Below, piece after piece: positions 1-9,600 of a stretch of 64,000 nucleotides of DNA. Below the pieces are notes generated by a model that was not told the DNA's origin, did no database searches, and saw only the letters and a program-made list of their open reading frames with translations. The stretch comes from Bradyrhizobium sp. BTAi1 (GTDB lineage Bacteria; Pseudomonadota; Alphaproteobacteria; Rhizobiales; Xanthobacteraceae), in contig NC_009485.1 of NCBI RefSeq assembly GCF_000015165.1, positions 4,731,501 through 4,795,500 on the forward strand, in the 5' to 3' direction. Positions within the stretch are counted from its first letter, which is position 1. Each line of letters starts with the position of its first letter. The translations under genes and the position numbers were made by a program.

Positions 1-838
1 CACCGGACACGCCGGTGAGCTTCTTGAGATCGTCGGCGGTGCCGCGCGGACCAGGCAGACCCTGGAACGTCGAGGCGGCCGTCGCAGCCGGGAGCTCTTC
101 CTCGAGCGGCGCAGCGGAGGCGCCGATGTCGATGCCGAGCTCGCCCTGGGCGCGCGAGATGCCGTCGATGGCGGCGCGCGCGATCAGGTCGCAATACAGC
201 GAAATGGCGCGGCCGGCGTCGTCATTGCCGGGAACCACGTAGGTGATGCCCTTCGGATCGCAGTTGGTGTCGACGATCGCGGCGACCGGAATGTTGAGGC
301 GCTGGGCCTCCTGGATCGCGATGTCTTCCTTGTTGGTGTCGATCACGAAGATCATGTCGGGCAGACCGCCCATGTCCTTGATGCCACCGAGCGAGCGATC
401 GAGCTTGTCGCGCTCGCGCTGCAGGGTCAGGCGCTCCTTCTTGGTGTAGGAGTTGGCCTCGCCCGACGACAGCACCTCGTCGAGGTGACGCAGGCGCTTG
501 ATCGAGGCCGAGATCGTCTTCCAGTTGGTCAGCGTACCGCCGAGCCAGCGCGAATTGACGAAATACTGCGCGCAGCGCTTGGCCGCATCAGCGACGTTGT
601 CCTGCGCCTGGCGCTTGGTGCCGACGAACAGGATACGGCCGCCCTTGGCGACGGTATCGCTGACGGCCTGCAGCGCCGTGTGCAGCAGCGGCACGGTCTG
701 CGCGAGGTCGATGATGTGGATGTTGTTGCGGGCTCCGAAAATGTAATCGGCCATTTTCGGATTCCAGCGGTGAGACTGGTGACCAAAGTGCACGCCAGCT
801 TCAAGCAGCTGGCGCATCGTGAATTCAGGCAGCGCCAT
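1..838 (-). CDS. rpsB: 30S ribosomal protein S2 (3' end outside window)
   Basis: Ribosomal protein S2 is a small-subunit protein needed for translation initiation. The frame opens at an ATG at 836-838 with MALPEFTMRQLLEAGVHFGH, the standard S2 N-terminus, and a GGAGAA ribosome-binding site lies about ten bases upstream. The S2 core motifs NPKMADYIFG, SRWLGGTLTNW, DMGGLPDMIFVIDT and VPGNDDAGRAI follow in order. About 279 codons are visible, and the frame runs off the left edge in the Ala/Glu-rich C-terminal extension typical of rhizobial S2, so the real stop is not seen. tsf would be expected next, outside the window. Confidence 0.97.
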   Translation of the reverse strand, partial: MALPEFTMRQLLEAGVHFGHQSHRWNPKMADYIFGARNNIHIIDLAQTVPLLHTALQAVSDTVAKGGRILFVGTKRQAQDNVADAAKRCAQYFVNSRWLGGTLTNWKTISASIKRLRHLDEVLSSGEANSYTKKERLTLQRERDKLDRSLGGIKDMGGLPDMIFVIDTNKEDIAIQEAQRLNIPVAAIVDTNCDPKGITYVVPGNDDAGRAISLYCDLIARAAIDGISRAQGELGIDIGASAAPLEEELPAATAASTFQGLPGPRGTADDLKKLTGVSG

Positions 839-953
839 TGGATATTCTCCGGTTGAGTCCTCCGGAAACGCGTGAGCAAAATCAGGCCGTTAAGGCCCGG
901 CTTGCCACCGGACGCCCTCTAGGAGAGCCAAGTTTCCGTGTGAGATGGCGCGC

Positions 954-981
954 TATATAGCCGGATTCTGGCGCAACGCAA
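954..981 (-). promoter_or_regulatory. candidate sigma-70 promoter for rpsB
   Basis: On the minus strand, TTGCGT (976-981) and TATATA (954-959) are separated by 16 bases, about 115 bases upstream of the rpsB start. The resulting leader could hold translational control, as is usual for S2 operons, but I see no defined structure in it. Confidence 0.35.
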
Positions 982-992
982 GGAAAATGGGC

Positions 993-1514
993 CTATTCCG
1001 CCTGCAGAAGCTCGGCGAGCGCGGTCTTGGCCTGGCCCTCCTGGAGCGGAACGAAGTCAACAGGCCCCTTGTTGTCGGCCCCTGACGAGGCCGCGGCCAT
1101 CACGCCCATGCCCACCAGGCCGAACGCGATTCCCCCGCCCTGCATCGCCCTCGACCGTTCGCTGGGCCTGATCGAGTAGAAATAGGTCTTGCCCGGCTCG
1201 GTGGTGAAATCGAGGTAGGATTCGCCTGGAAACAGCAGCTGGGTGGCCACGACATGGTGCGCACCGGCGGGACGGTCGACATAGGCATAGGTCCCGGGCA
1301 GCAGACGGGGCAGCGCCACGCCGTCCACCTTGGCGTCGCAATTGGTGCGATCCAGCCAGGAATCCTTCAGGCTCATGATGACGATCCGGGCGTGGCCCGG
1401 CCGGGGCGCCCCGATCTTCTGCGACACGACGGCATATTCCGTGCCTTCCTTGCCCGTGAGGCATCCAGACACCAGAAGTGCCGCACCAAGCCCCAGAAGC
1501 GACCGCCTGTTCAT
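993..1514 (-). CDS. small lipoprotein, DUF2846-like
   Basis: A predicted lipoprotein of 173 residues. The chosen ATG at 1512-1514 follows a GGGGGGTGG ribosome-binding site and gives MNRRSLLGLGAALLVSGC, a signal peptide ending in a lipobox (VSGC) for lipidation at Cys18. The mature part has the DUF2846-like pattern: PGHARIVIMS, VDGVALPRLLPGTYAYVDRP, then GKTYFYSI, followed by a Gly/Ala/Met-rich hydrophobic stretch (GIAFGLVGMGVMAAASS) that may re-enter the membrane. It lies 90 bases downstream of the FHA gene on the same strand and may be the last gene of that group. Its function is unknown. An in-frame upstream start is possible but would bury the signal peptide. Confidence 0.8.
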   Translation of the reverse strand: MNRRSLLGLGAALLVSGCLTGKEGTEYAVVSQKIGAPRPGHARIVIMSLKDSWLDRTNCDAKVDGVALPRLLPGTYAYVDRPAGAHHVVATQLLFPGESYLDFTTEPGKTYFYSIRPSERSRAMQGGGIAFGLVGMGVMAAASSGADNKGPVDFVPLQEGQAKTALAELLQAE

Positions 1515-1604
1515 GTTTCCACCCCCCCGTAAAACCCCGGACAAAGGCTATGACGGGAACCGGGAACCTTGCAATCTCCGGCAACAAAGAGAGTGCGACT
1601 GTGC

Positions 1605-2567
1605 TCAGCGCTCCACACCGGGCGCTTTGAGCTCCGCCCGATCCGCGTCGAGCTTCGCCTTCAATGCGGCGACGCTGTCGAAGAAGAACTGCTCCTGCCG
1701 CAGCGGCACCAGGCGCAGCGATGGCGGCATCAGCACATGGCTGACATTCGGCCGCCCCGAATTGGCGAACGCCTCCGACCGCTGCAGCGTCTGGACTGCG
1801 ATGGCCACCACGAGCAGAACGCCGACCACGACGCCCTTGGCCACCAGATGGGTCCGCCCGACCGCGCGCAGATGCAGAAAACACGTGGCTGCAATGACCG
1901 TCCAGGAGACCACATAGCCATAGGTGAAGACGGCGGCCCAGGTCAGGGCGAACGCGGCAATCTGCGCAAACTCGCTGTAGATGCAGAACGCCGTGAGCCC
2001 GGCCTCGGCGATCAGGAGATGGCGCAGGACCTGCGAGCGTCCCGAAAACAGCCGTGCCAACAGCGCCCATATGCCGACCCACGCCGCCACGACCCCGACC
2101 ATCGTGAGCGACGGCACGAGATAGTCGGACAGATGCGCTTCGGAGGTTTGTGCAAACCACACCGTGATCGCGTTGATGGCGAGCAGCGCCGCGCCGAGCC
2201 CGATGGCAGCCACGACGGGCAGCGCACTGCGCTCAGATCCGACCAGCCGCTCCGGCTCGACGGCATGCGCGGCGTCGCGGATCCGAAGCAGCGTCTGTCC
2301 GATGCGGATCGGCTGGACGCCGTCGAGAACGAGCTGCGGCTTTCGGCTCCTGCTCCTGTCGAGATAGAGCCCATTGGCGCTGCCGAGATCCTCGGCGACG
2401 AGGCGCCCGTCAGCGTCGCGAAAGATCCGGACATGGCGCGCGGCCACGTAGGGGTCGTCGAGAATGACGTGATTGTCGTAGCCGCGGCCGATGCTGATCT
2501 CCGTCGCATCGACGCGGAAGCGGCCGGCGACCTCGCGATGCTTGGAGAGAATCTCGATCCAGATCAT
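1605..2567 (-). CDS. FHA-domain multi-pass membrane protein
   Basis: 320 residues. An N-terminal forkhead-associated domain (about residues 1-95) keeps the phosphothreonine-binding landmarks Gly27-Arg28, Arg44-His45 and Asn65-Gly66. It is followed by several hydrophobic helices (roughly 115-139, 149-173, 184-233 and 241-261) and a charged C-terminal tail. This suggests a cytoplasmic phosphopeptide reader tethered to the inner membrane. The start overlaps the stop of the upstream serine protease in an ATGA, so the two are almost certainly co-translated. FHA proteins normally partner Ser/Thr kinases, but no kinase is in this window, so the phosphorylated partner is unknown. Fusion of FHA to this membrane region is not a family I can name. 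Confidence 0.85.
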   Translation of the reverse strand: MIWIEILSKHREVAGRFRVDATEISIGRGYDNHVILDDPYVAARHVRIFRDADGRLVAEDLGSANGLYLDRSRSRKPQLVLDGVQPIRIGQTLLRIRDAAHAVEPERLVGSERSALPVVAAIGLGAALLAINAITVWFAQTSEAHLSDYLVPSLTMVGVVAAWVGIWALLARLFSGRSQVLRHLLIAEAGLTAFCIYSEFAQIAAFALTWAAVFTYGYVVSWTVIAATCFLHLRAVGRTHLVAKGVVVGVLLVVAIAVQTLQRSEAFANSGRPNVSHVLMPPSLRLVPLRQEQFFFDSVAALKAKLDADRAELKAPGVER

Positions 2568-3955
2568 CGGGCGACCTGCAGCCGTTCGAGAAAGCTCCTG
2601 CCGAGCCGCAACGCGTCGTCATAGGCGATCGCCTGCAGATTCAGGCGGGAGACGAGCGCCTCGTCGGCACGGTCCTGCGTGACCGCGACAACCGCGACGT
2701 CATAGAGGCCGTCGAACTCGCGATAGCCCTGCGCGCACCAGAGCACGCGCAGCGGTGGGTGATCGGCCGGCGGCGCGATGCCGACGAAATCCTCATGGCA
2801 GTGCTGCGGCGTGTACCATTTGCGGAACGTGCCGCCCAAGGTCAGCCGCGGCTGCGCCAGCTGCGTCAGCACGGTGGCGAATTGAAACTGATTGAGGTCG
2901 ATCGACTTCGCGTAGGAATGATTGATTTCGACCGTACCGGTGTTGAGGTCGGAGGCGACATAGACGCTCGCATCGGCCTTGCAACTGGTCGAATTGATGC
3001 TGGCCCGCGGCTTCGGCGAGGCGCTGGCATTGGTGCTGGCCCAGCATTCGAACCACGCCGCATGCGTTTCCGGCGCCTGATAGGAGCCGAACACGCGATC
3101 ATGGAAGCCTTCCTCGGCCAGGGATTTGTACAGCGCGCCGCGCCAGCTGGCGAGCTGGGCAACGACGTCCTTGCGCAGATCCGCGGCCTCCGGCCTGATG
3201 TCCTTGCCGCGGATCAGCAGAGCGGCGGCGAAGCGGGCGGGCACCAGAAAGCTGATCAGCTGACCGCCGCGTCGCGTTGCGACATTGACGCCGACCACCT
3301 GCCCTTGGGCGTTCACGGCGGGACCGCCGCTCATGCCGGGATTGAGCGCGCCGGTGAAGTGAATATGGTCGTTGTAGCTGTGCTCGACGAGGCCGTTATA
3401 GGTCCCTTCGATGATGGTAAAGCCGAGGTCCAGCGGGTTGCCGAGCGAATAGAGACGCTCGCCCTTGGGCAGGCTGCCCTCGAGCGCCGCTTTGTCGAAG
3501 GTGAAGAACGGCGCGTCGTGCTTGTCGACGCGCACGAGTGCGAGATCATTGGGCAGATCGACCGCAAGCAGAGTCACGCCGCCCTGCGTGCCATCTGCTC
3601 CGGTATATTCGAGCCGATAGGTCTTCGGCTCGAGCGCCGCGTCGGAGACCACGTGGTAGTTGGTGATCGCAAGCCCGTCGGCCGAGACCAGAAAGCCGGA
3701 GCCGGTCGAGGTCTGGCGGCCGGCATCGGCCAGGAGGGTGCGGATCTGCAGCAGTCGCGGCGGAGCCGAGGCATAGACGGTGTCCGCGCCAGCGAGCGAC
3801 TGCGCACTTGCGCCTGACGGCACCCCGGTGATGCCGATCGCGCCGAGAGCGGCGACGATCACGCCCCGCCAGAGCAGCGCCGACACAGTCCTCACAAAGC
3901 CGCGTCCCAATCGCACCCCCGCAACACGCCGGCGGCCGCCGACGTCCTGCGTCAT
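2564..3955 (-). CDS. trypsin-like serine protease (S1 family, exported)
   Basis: 463 residues. A basic N-terminus and hydrophobic segment (about 29-52, ending in ASAQ) form a signal peptide or anchor. The S1C-type protease domain then shows an intact triad: His101 in TNYHVV, Asp137 in NDLALV and Ser209 in GMSGGP. There is no recognisable PDZ domain, so it is not DegP. The C-terminal half (about 245-463) is unfamiliar and has several Cys residues (for example CWAS, CKAD, HCHE and LWCAQG), plausible disulfides in the periplasm. It sits 78 bases after the caspase-like gene and overlaps the FHA gene by four bases, pointing to one transcription unit. Confidence 0.88.
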   Translation of the reverse strand: MTQDVGGRRRVAGVRLGRGFVRTVSALLWRGVIVAALGAIGITGVPSGASAQSLAGADTVYASAPPRLLQIRTLLADAGRQTSTGSGFLVSADGLAITNYHVVSDAALEPKTYRLEYTGADGTQGGVTLLAVDLPNDLALVRVDKHDAPFFTFDKAALEGSLPKGERLYSLGNPLDLGFTIIEGTYNGLVEHSYNDHIHFTGALNPGMSGGPAVNAQGQVVGVNVATRRGGQLISFLVPARFAAALLIRGKDIRPEAADLRKDVVAQLASWRGALYKSLAEEGFHDRVFGSYQAPETHAAWFECWASTNASASPKPRASINSTSCKADASVYVASDLNTGTVEINHSYAKSIDLNQFQFATVLTQLAQPRLTLGGTFRKWYTPQHCHEDFVGIAPPADHPPLRVLWCAQGYREFDGLYDVAVVAVTQDRADEALVSRLNLQAIAYDDALRLGRSFLERLQVAR

Positions 3956-4033
3956 ACGCTCGATCAGCCCGCAATCCGGCCAATAACGAAAACAGACCGA
4001 CCTTGCAACCGAGCCACCACCACCCGATGCGAC

Positions 4034-6430
4034 TCAGCAATGCGGCACGTTCGGCGGACATCGCTTGCCTGCCGCCGGCGGAGCAGCCGGCCGCGGCGGC
4101 GGCGCCGCGGGCCGCATCATCGGCGGGGGCGACGGCGGCCGGGCCATGGCAGCCATCGGCGGCGGGCTGGGACGCGCCATCGGCGGTGGGGGAGCCGGTC
4201 GCGCCATCGGCGGCGGCCCGGGGGGACGCATCATCGGCGGCGGGCCCGCGGGACGGATCATCGGCGGCGGCGCGGCGTGGACCGGCGCGGCGCGAACCAT
4301 CGGCGCCGTCGGAGGTCGAGGCGGAGCCGGCGGCTGGCTCAGGCGCGCGGCCGCCGCAGGCGGCGGTGGGGCACGGCGCGGCGGCGCGGCCTGTTGCAGT
4401 TGCGGCCGTACCTCAGGGGCGCGCGGACCAGCGTTAGGCCTGACCGGACGCGACATCGCCGGCGGCGGCGTGACCGGCGTGACCGGCGTGACCGCCGCGC
4501 CTGGCGGCGTGCGGCTCGCCTGCAACCCGGACGCAGGCGACTGCGGCGGCGGCGATCCGCCGGCCGGTCGCGCAGCTTGCGCCGGGCCCGGTGCGGGCGC
4601 GGCCAGCAACGGGGTCCGCACATGACCGCCATTGCCGGTCGGCGGGATCGCAGGTGCCCCCTGACCAGGCATCGGCAGCGCATTCGCTGCAGGCGCAACC
4701 GGCCCCGGTCGACCGGGCAGCGTCGGCGGCGTGCCAGCGACGCCGCTTTGTGTCGAATTGGGAACCGGTCCATGGCCGCCCGGCCCTGCCCCGGCGCCGA
4801 GCCCGGCGCCAGGTCCCGCGCCGGCGCCCGGCAATGGCGCCTTGCCCTGCTGGATCAACGTCGCCCGCTGCACCGCTGCGGGCGGCAGCGCCGGCGCCAG
4901 GGCGACGGCGGGCGTCGTCGCGGCGGCCGGGCCGGCGGCCGCCGGGCCCGTCGCTGGTGGTGCGGTCGGCGGCGTTGGCGGCGGCCGATTGATCACGGTG
5001 TTGATGACCGCAGTGTTGTGGATGTTCTGGTAGATGATGTTGTTCGGCGGCGGCGCAACGAACGCCGGCGGCCGGCAATAGACCGGGATCGGCACGAACA
5101 CCGGCCGCGGCAGGAAGAACACGCCGACCGACGCAAAGGGCGGCGCCAGATCGACGAAGTCGGGCGGTGGCGGCGGCAGGATATAGACCGGCGGCGGTGG
5201 CGGCGGCACGAAGCCGAACTCCGGATCCGAGAACATCAGCGCCGGACGCTCGATATAGACGACTTCATCGAGCGGCGGCGGCGGCACGTCATACTCGATC
5301 ATGGCGAAGGTCGGCGGCGGCGCCGGCGGCGCCGACAGCATCGCCAAACGCCGTCGCGCGTCCTCGGCATGGGCGCCATTCGGATACCGCTTCAGATAGG
5401 ACCAATAGGCCTCGGGGCTGTCGGTGCGAAAGGTGCGACGCCAGGTCAGCGCCTCGCGGCGGGCAGCGAGAATCGCGCGCACGCGTCGCGCCAGCGGGTC
5501 GCTCGGATAGGCCGCGACGAAGTCCTCATAGCCCTGCAGGGTGTCGCGCTCCAGTGCAGCCACATAGGCCTCCTGCACCGGCAGATCGCGGATCGGCCGC
5601 GTGCGCAGCGCCGCCGTCTGCTCGGGCGAGGCTTGCGCGGCCGGCGCGTCCGGCCCCCGCTCGAAGAAGGTGACGGCCGCCTGGATCTTCTGCGCATCCC
5701 ACGGCACCTGCGCGCCCTTGGTCTCCTCATTGACTCGCAGCCGCAGCCGGTCGAACACCTCCGGCAGCGACAGACCGCCGGTGCGGATCATCTCCGCCAG
5801 CGAGCGCGCATAGACGCCGTAGGAGCCGGTCTCGTTCGGTGCGATCGTGCCCGGCGCGGCGTTGAAGGCGATCAGCATGTTGTTGTCGGGCTCGACCAGC
5901 GCCAACCCGCCAGCCAGGGTCGGCCCGCTGGCGATGAAGGGCTGCTGGCGAGCCGCGTCGAGCACGACCACGCCGGCCTTCAGCGGCGTCGCGGCAAGCT
6001 GGCGGATGTAGTCGCTGAGGCGGAGGCCTTCGGTCGGAATGTCCACGTCGCTGGCGATATTGGCGTCGACCGGAATGAAATAATTCTCGCCGGCGAGCTG
6101 CATGCCGTAGCCGGCGAGATAGACCATCGCGACGGTGTTGCCATCGGACGACTGCGCCTTGTGAATGAAGTCGCGAAAGCTCTTGCGCAGCGTATCGCCG
6201 TCGAGGTCGCGGGCGCCGACCACGTCGAAACCCGCCGCCTGCAGCGTCTGCGCGATCAAGCCGGCATCGTTGGCGGCCGTGGCCAGCGCGCCCTTGGCAT
6301 AGGCGCCGTTGCCGATGACCAGCGCGATGCGTTTCTCGGTTGCGGGCTGCTGCGCCGCGGCAGACACGAGCGAAGCTGCCAGCGCGAGCAGGCAGAGCGA
6401 GACAGAGCAGACGATCTTTGAACAGCGCAT
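4034..6430 (-). CDS. caspase-fold pseudoenzyme with Pro-rich C-terminal tail
   Basis: 798 residues. A signal peptide (1-26) precedes a peptidase C14/metacaspase-like domain (about 33-270) with the family landmarks RIALVIGNGAY, GENYFIPVDA and FNAAPG. Both catalytic residues appear lost: the usual SGHG histidine is Tyr108 (LAGYGMQ), and the usual DACR cysteine is Ala160 (LDAARQQPF). A helical segment (about 285-365) resembles repeats that follow such domains. From about residue 370 the chain is dominated by Pro, Ala and Gly, with PPPP runs and PPMARP/PPMMRP repeats, and ends in CPPNVPHC. I infer a periplasmic or surface binding or scaffold protein rather than a protease. It is the first gene of the group with the trypsin-like protease and the FHA protein. 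Confidence 0.85.
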   Translation of the reverse strand: MRCSKIVCSVSLCLLALAASLVSAAAQQPATEKRIALVIGNGAYAKGALATAANDAGLIAQTLQAAGFDVVGARDLDGDTLRKSFRDFIHKAQSSDGNTVAMVYLAGYGMQLAGENYFIPVDANIASDVDIPTEGLRLSDYIRQLAATPLKAGVVVLDAARQQPFIASGPTLAGGLALVEPDNNMLIAFNAAPGTIAPNETGSYGVYARSLAEMIRTGGLSLPEVFDRLRLRVNEETKGAQVPWDAQKIQAAVTFFERGPDAPAAQASPEQTAALRTRPIRDLPVQEAYVAALERDTLQGYEDFVAAYPSDPLARRVRAILAARREALTWRRTFRTDSPEAYWSYLKRYPNGAHAEDARRRLAMLSAPPAPPPTFAMIEYDVPPPPLDEVVYIERPALMFSDPEFGFVPPPPPPVYILPPPPPDFVDLAPPFASVGVFFLPRPVFVPIPVYCRPPAFVAPPPNNIIYQNIHNTAVINTVINRPPPTPPTAPPATGPAAAGPAAATTPAVALAPALPPAAVQRATLIQQGKAPLPGAGAGPGAGLGAGAGPGGHGPVPNSTQSGVAGTPPTLPGRPGPVAPAANALPMPGQGAPAIPPTGNGGHVRTPLLAAPAPGPAQAARPAGGSPPPQSPASGLQASRTPPGAAVTPVTPVTPPPAMSRPVRPNAGPRAPEVRPQLQQAAPPRRAPPPPAAAARLSQPPAPPRPPTAPMVRAAPVHAAPPPMIRPAGPPPMMRPPGPPPMARPAPPPPMARPSPPPMAAMARPPSPPPMMRPAAPPPRPAAPPAAGKRCPPNVPHC

Positions 6431-6625
6431 GACGGTTCAAGCCCTTCGAGGCATTCTGCCCCGGATTCAGCGCGCGCGTGGCTGAACGGCGGTTGAACGG
6501 GGGCACGCCCGTACAGCCCACGGGCAGCCTTTTGGTTCCTCGCCCTGCGGTTCCGCGTCGTATTCCTGAGCGCAGCTACGCGTCGTTCCGCGATCCGGAA
6601 GCCCCCGGCCCACCGGACCGCTCGC

Positions 6626-9600
6626 TCACAGCTGCTGCACGTCGACCACGCCGGTCACCGCCTTGATAGCGCCGGCGATTTGTGGCGAAACCTTGAAACG
6701 CCCGGGCAGCTTCATCTCCACCTCGGTCTCGAGGTCGAGCATCATCACCAGCGACACCTCGCCCTCCCCGGCCCGCGGCGCGAGCGGCGGCGCGGCCGAC
6801 TTGGCAGGCCCACCAGCGCCGTTCGCCGCGGCCTCCGGCCCCTGCAGGCGCTTGACGATGGAATCGAGCGGCTTGGTGTCGCGCAAGAAGATGCGCAGGC
6901 CGCGCTGCGTCTTGGCGGCGGCATCGTCGAGCGGCTCCGCATGCAGCACGCGGGCGCGCACATCCTCGCCCTGCAGCTCGGCGCCGAGTTGCAGCAGCAC
7001 CGCGGCGCCCGGCTCGAGCACGTCGCGATATTGCGCCAGGCCTTCCGAGAACAGCACGGCCTCGAAATGACCGGTCGGATCCGACAGGCCCATGATGCCC
7101 ATCTTGTTGCCGGTCTTGGTGCGGCGCTCCATGCGCGACACCACTGTTGCGGCGACCTTACCGGCGGTCGCGCCGGTCTTCACCGCGCGGGAGAACTCGG
7201 CCCAGCTCTGCACCCGCAGCCGCTTCAAGGCCGCCGCATAGTCGTCGAGCGGATGGCCCGAGAGGAAGAAGCCGATCGCATCATATTCCCGCCGAAGACG
7301 CTCCGCCGGCAGCCAGTTCTCGACGTTCGGCAGGATGATCGCGGGCGCATCGGCGGCATTGCCGAACATGTCGTTCTGGCCTGAGGTCGCGGCTTCATGC
7401 GCGCGCTGGCAGGCCGCGACGATGGCGTCCGCGCCGGCGAAGACGCGGGCGCGGTTCTTGTCGAGCACGTCGAAGGCGCCCGCTGCCGCCAGAGTTTCGA
7501 TGATGCGCTTGTTGATCGCGCGCGGGTTGACGCGGCTGGCGAAGTCCGCGAGCGAGGTGAACGGCCCGCCTTTGTTGCGGGCCTCGACGATCATCTCGAT
7601 CGCCTGGGGTCCGACGCCCTTCAGCGCGGCGAGCGCGTAGAAGATGGTGTTGCCGCTGACCTCGAAGGTCGGCCCCGAGCGGTTGATCGAGGGCGGCTCG
7701 ACCTTGATGCCCAAGCGCTGCGCCTCGGCGCGGAATTCGGACAGCTTGTCGGTGTTGTTCAGATCGAGCGTCATCGACGCCGCGATGAACTCGACCGGAT
7801 AATGCGCCTTCATATAGGCGGTGTGGTAGGACACCAACGCGTAGGCTGCGGCGTGCGACTTGTTGAAGCCGTAGTCGGCGAACTTGGCGAGCAGGTCGAA
7901 GATGGTGTCGGCCTGGTCCTTCGACACGCCGTTCTTGACGGCGCCCTCGACGAAGCGGACGCGCTGCTTGTCCATTTCGGCGCGGATCTTCTTGCCCATG
8001 GCGCGACGCAGCAGGTCGGCTTCGCCGAGCGAATAGCCGGACATCTGCTGCGCGACCTGCATCACCTGCTCCTGGTAGATGATGACGCCGAACGTTTCCT
8101 TGAGGATCGGCTCCAGGATCGGATGCAGATACTCCGCTTCCTCCTCGCCGTGCTTGCGGGCGCAATAGGTCGGGATATTGGCCATCGGACCGGGGCGATA
8201 CAGCGCAACCAGCGCGATGATGTCCTCGAAGCGGTCCGGACGCATGTCGATCAGCGCCCGCCGCATGCCCTGACTTTCAACCTGGAACACGCCGACCACA
8301 TCGCCGCGCGCCAGCATCTGGTAGCTCGCCGCATCGTCGATCGGCAAGGTCGCGAGATCGACATGGACGTCGCGCTGCTTCAACAGCTTCACCGCGACGT
8401 CGAGCACGGTCAACGTCTTCAGGCCGAGGAAGTCGAATTTGACGAGGCCGGCCGGCTCGACCCATTTCATGTTGAACTGGGTCACCGGCATGTCGGATTT
8501 CGGATCGCGATACATCGGCACCAGCTCGCTGAGCGGCCGGTCGCCGATGACGATGCCCGCGGCGTGGGTCGAGGCGTGGCGCGTCAGGCCTTCCAAGCGC
8601 ATCGCGATGTCGAAGGCGCGCGCCACGACGGGATCCTCGTCGCGGAACGCCTGCAGCTTCGGCTCGCCCTCGATCGCCGCGGCGAGCGTCACCGGCGCGG
8701 CCGGATTCTGCGGCACCAGCTTGGTGAGCTTGTCGACCTGGCCATAGGGCATCTGCAGCACGCGGCCGACGTCACGCAGCACGCCGCGCGCCTGCAGCGT
8801 ACCGAAGGTGATGATCTGCGCCACCTGATCGCGGCCGTAGCGCTGCTGCACGTAGGAGATCACCTCGCCGCGGCGGTCCTGGCAGAAGTCGATGTCGAAG
8901 TCCGGCATCGACACGCGCTCGGGATTGAGGAAGCGCTCGAACAGCAGCGCGAAACGCATCGGGTCGAGGTCGGTGATGGTCAGCACCCAAGCGACCAGGG
9001 AGCCGGCGCCAGAGCCGCGGCCCGGTCCGACCGGAATGCCGTGCGCCTTGGCCCATTTGATGAAGTCGGACACGATCAGGAAGTAGCCCGCATATTTCAT
9101 GCGGGTGATGACGTCGAGCTCGAAAGCGAGCCGCTTCTGATAGTCCTCCTCGGTCATGCCCGGCGCCATGCCGTGCACCTTGAGACGCCGTGCCAGGCCC
9201 TCCTCCGCCTGCCGCTTGAGCTCGGCGGCCTCGGCGCTGGCCGCGTCCACGGCATCAGCCCCGCTGCCGGCGCCGACGGTGAAAAACGGCAGGATCGGCT
9301 TGCGCGTGCGCGGCCGATACGAGCAGCGCTCGGCAATCTCGACGGTCGAGGCCAGCGCCTCCGGAATGTCGGCGAACAGGACCGCCATCTCGGCCCGCGT
9401 CTTGAAGCGATGGTCGGGCGTCAGCTGGACCCGATCGGTGTCGGCGATGAGATGGCCGCCGGCGATACACAGCAGCGCGTCATGCGCCTCATAGTCATCG
9501 GCGGTCGCGAAATAGGGCTCGTTGGTCGCGACCAGCGGCAGGCCCTTACCATATGCGATGTCGATCAGACCGCCCTCGACGCGGCGCTCGCGGTCGGTGC

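Noticed and set aside
4040..6421. A 793-codon open frame on the plus strand opposite the caspase-like gene, rich in Arg
   Set aside because: It arises from the codon bias of the high-GC gene on the other strand; Arg-rich low-complexity translation without domains and no ribosome-binding site.
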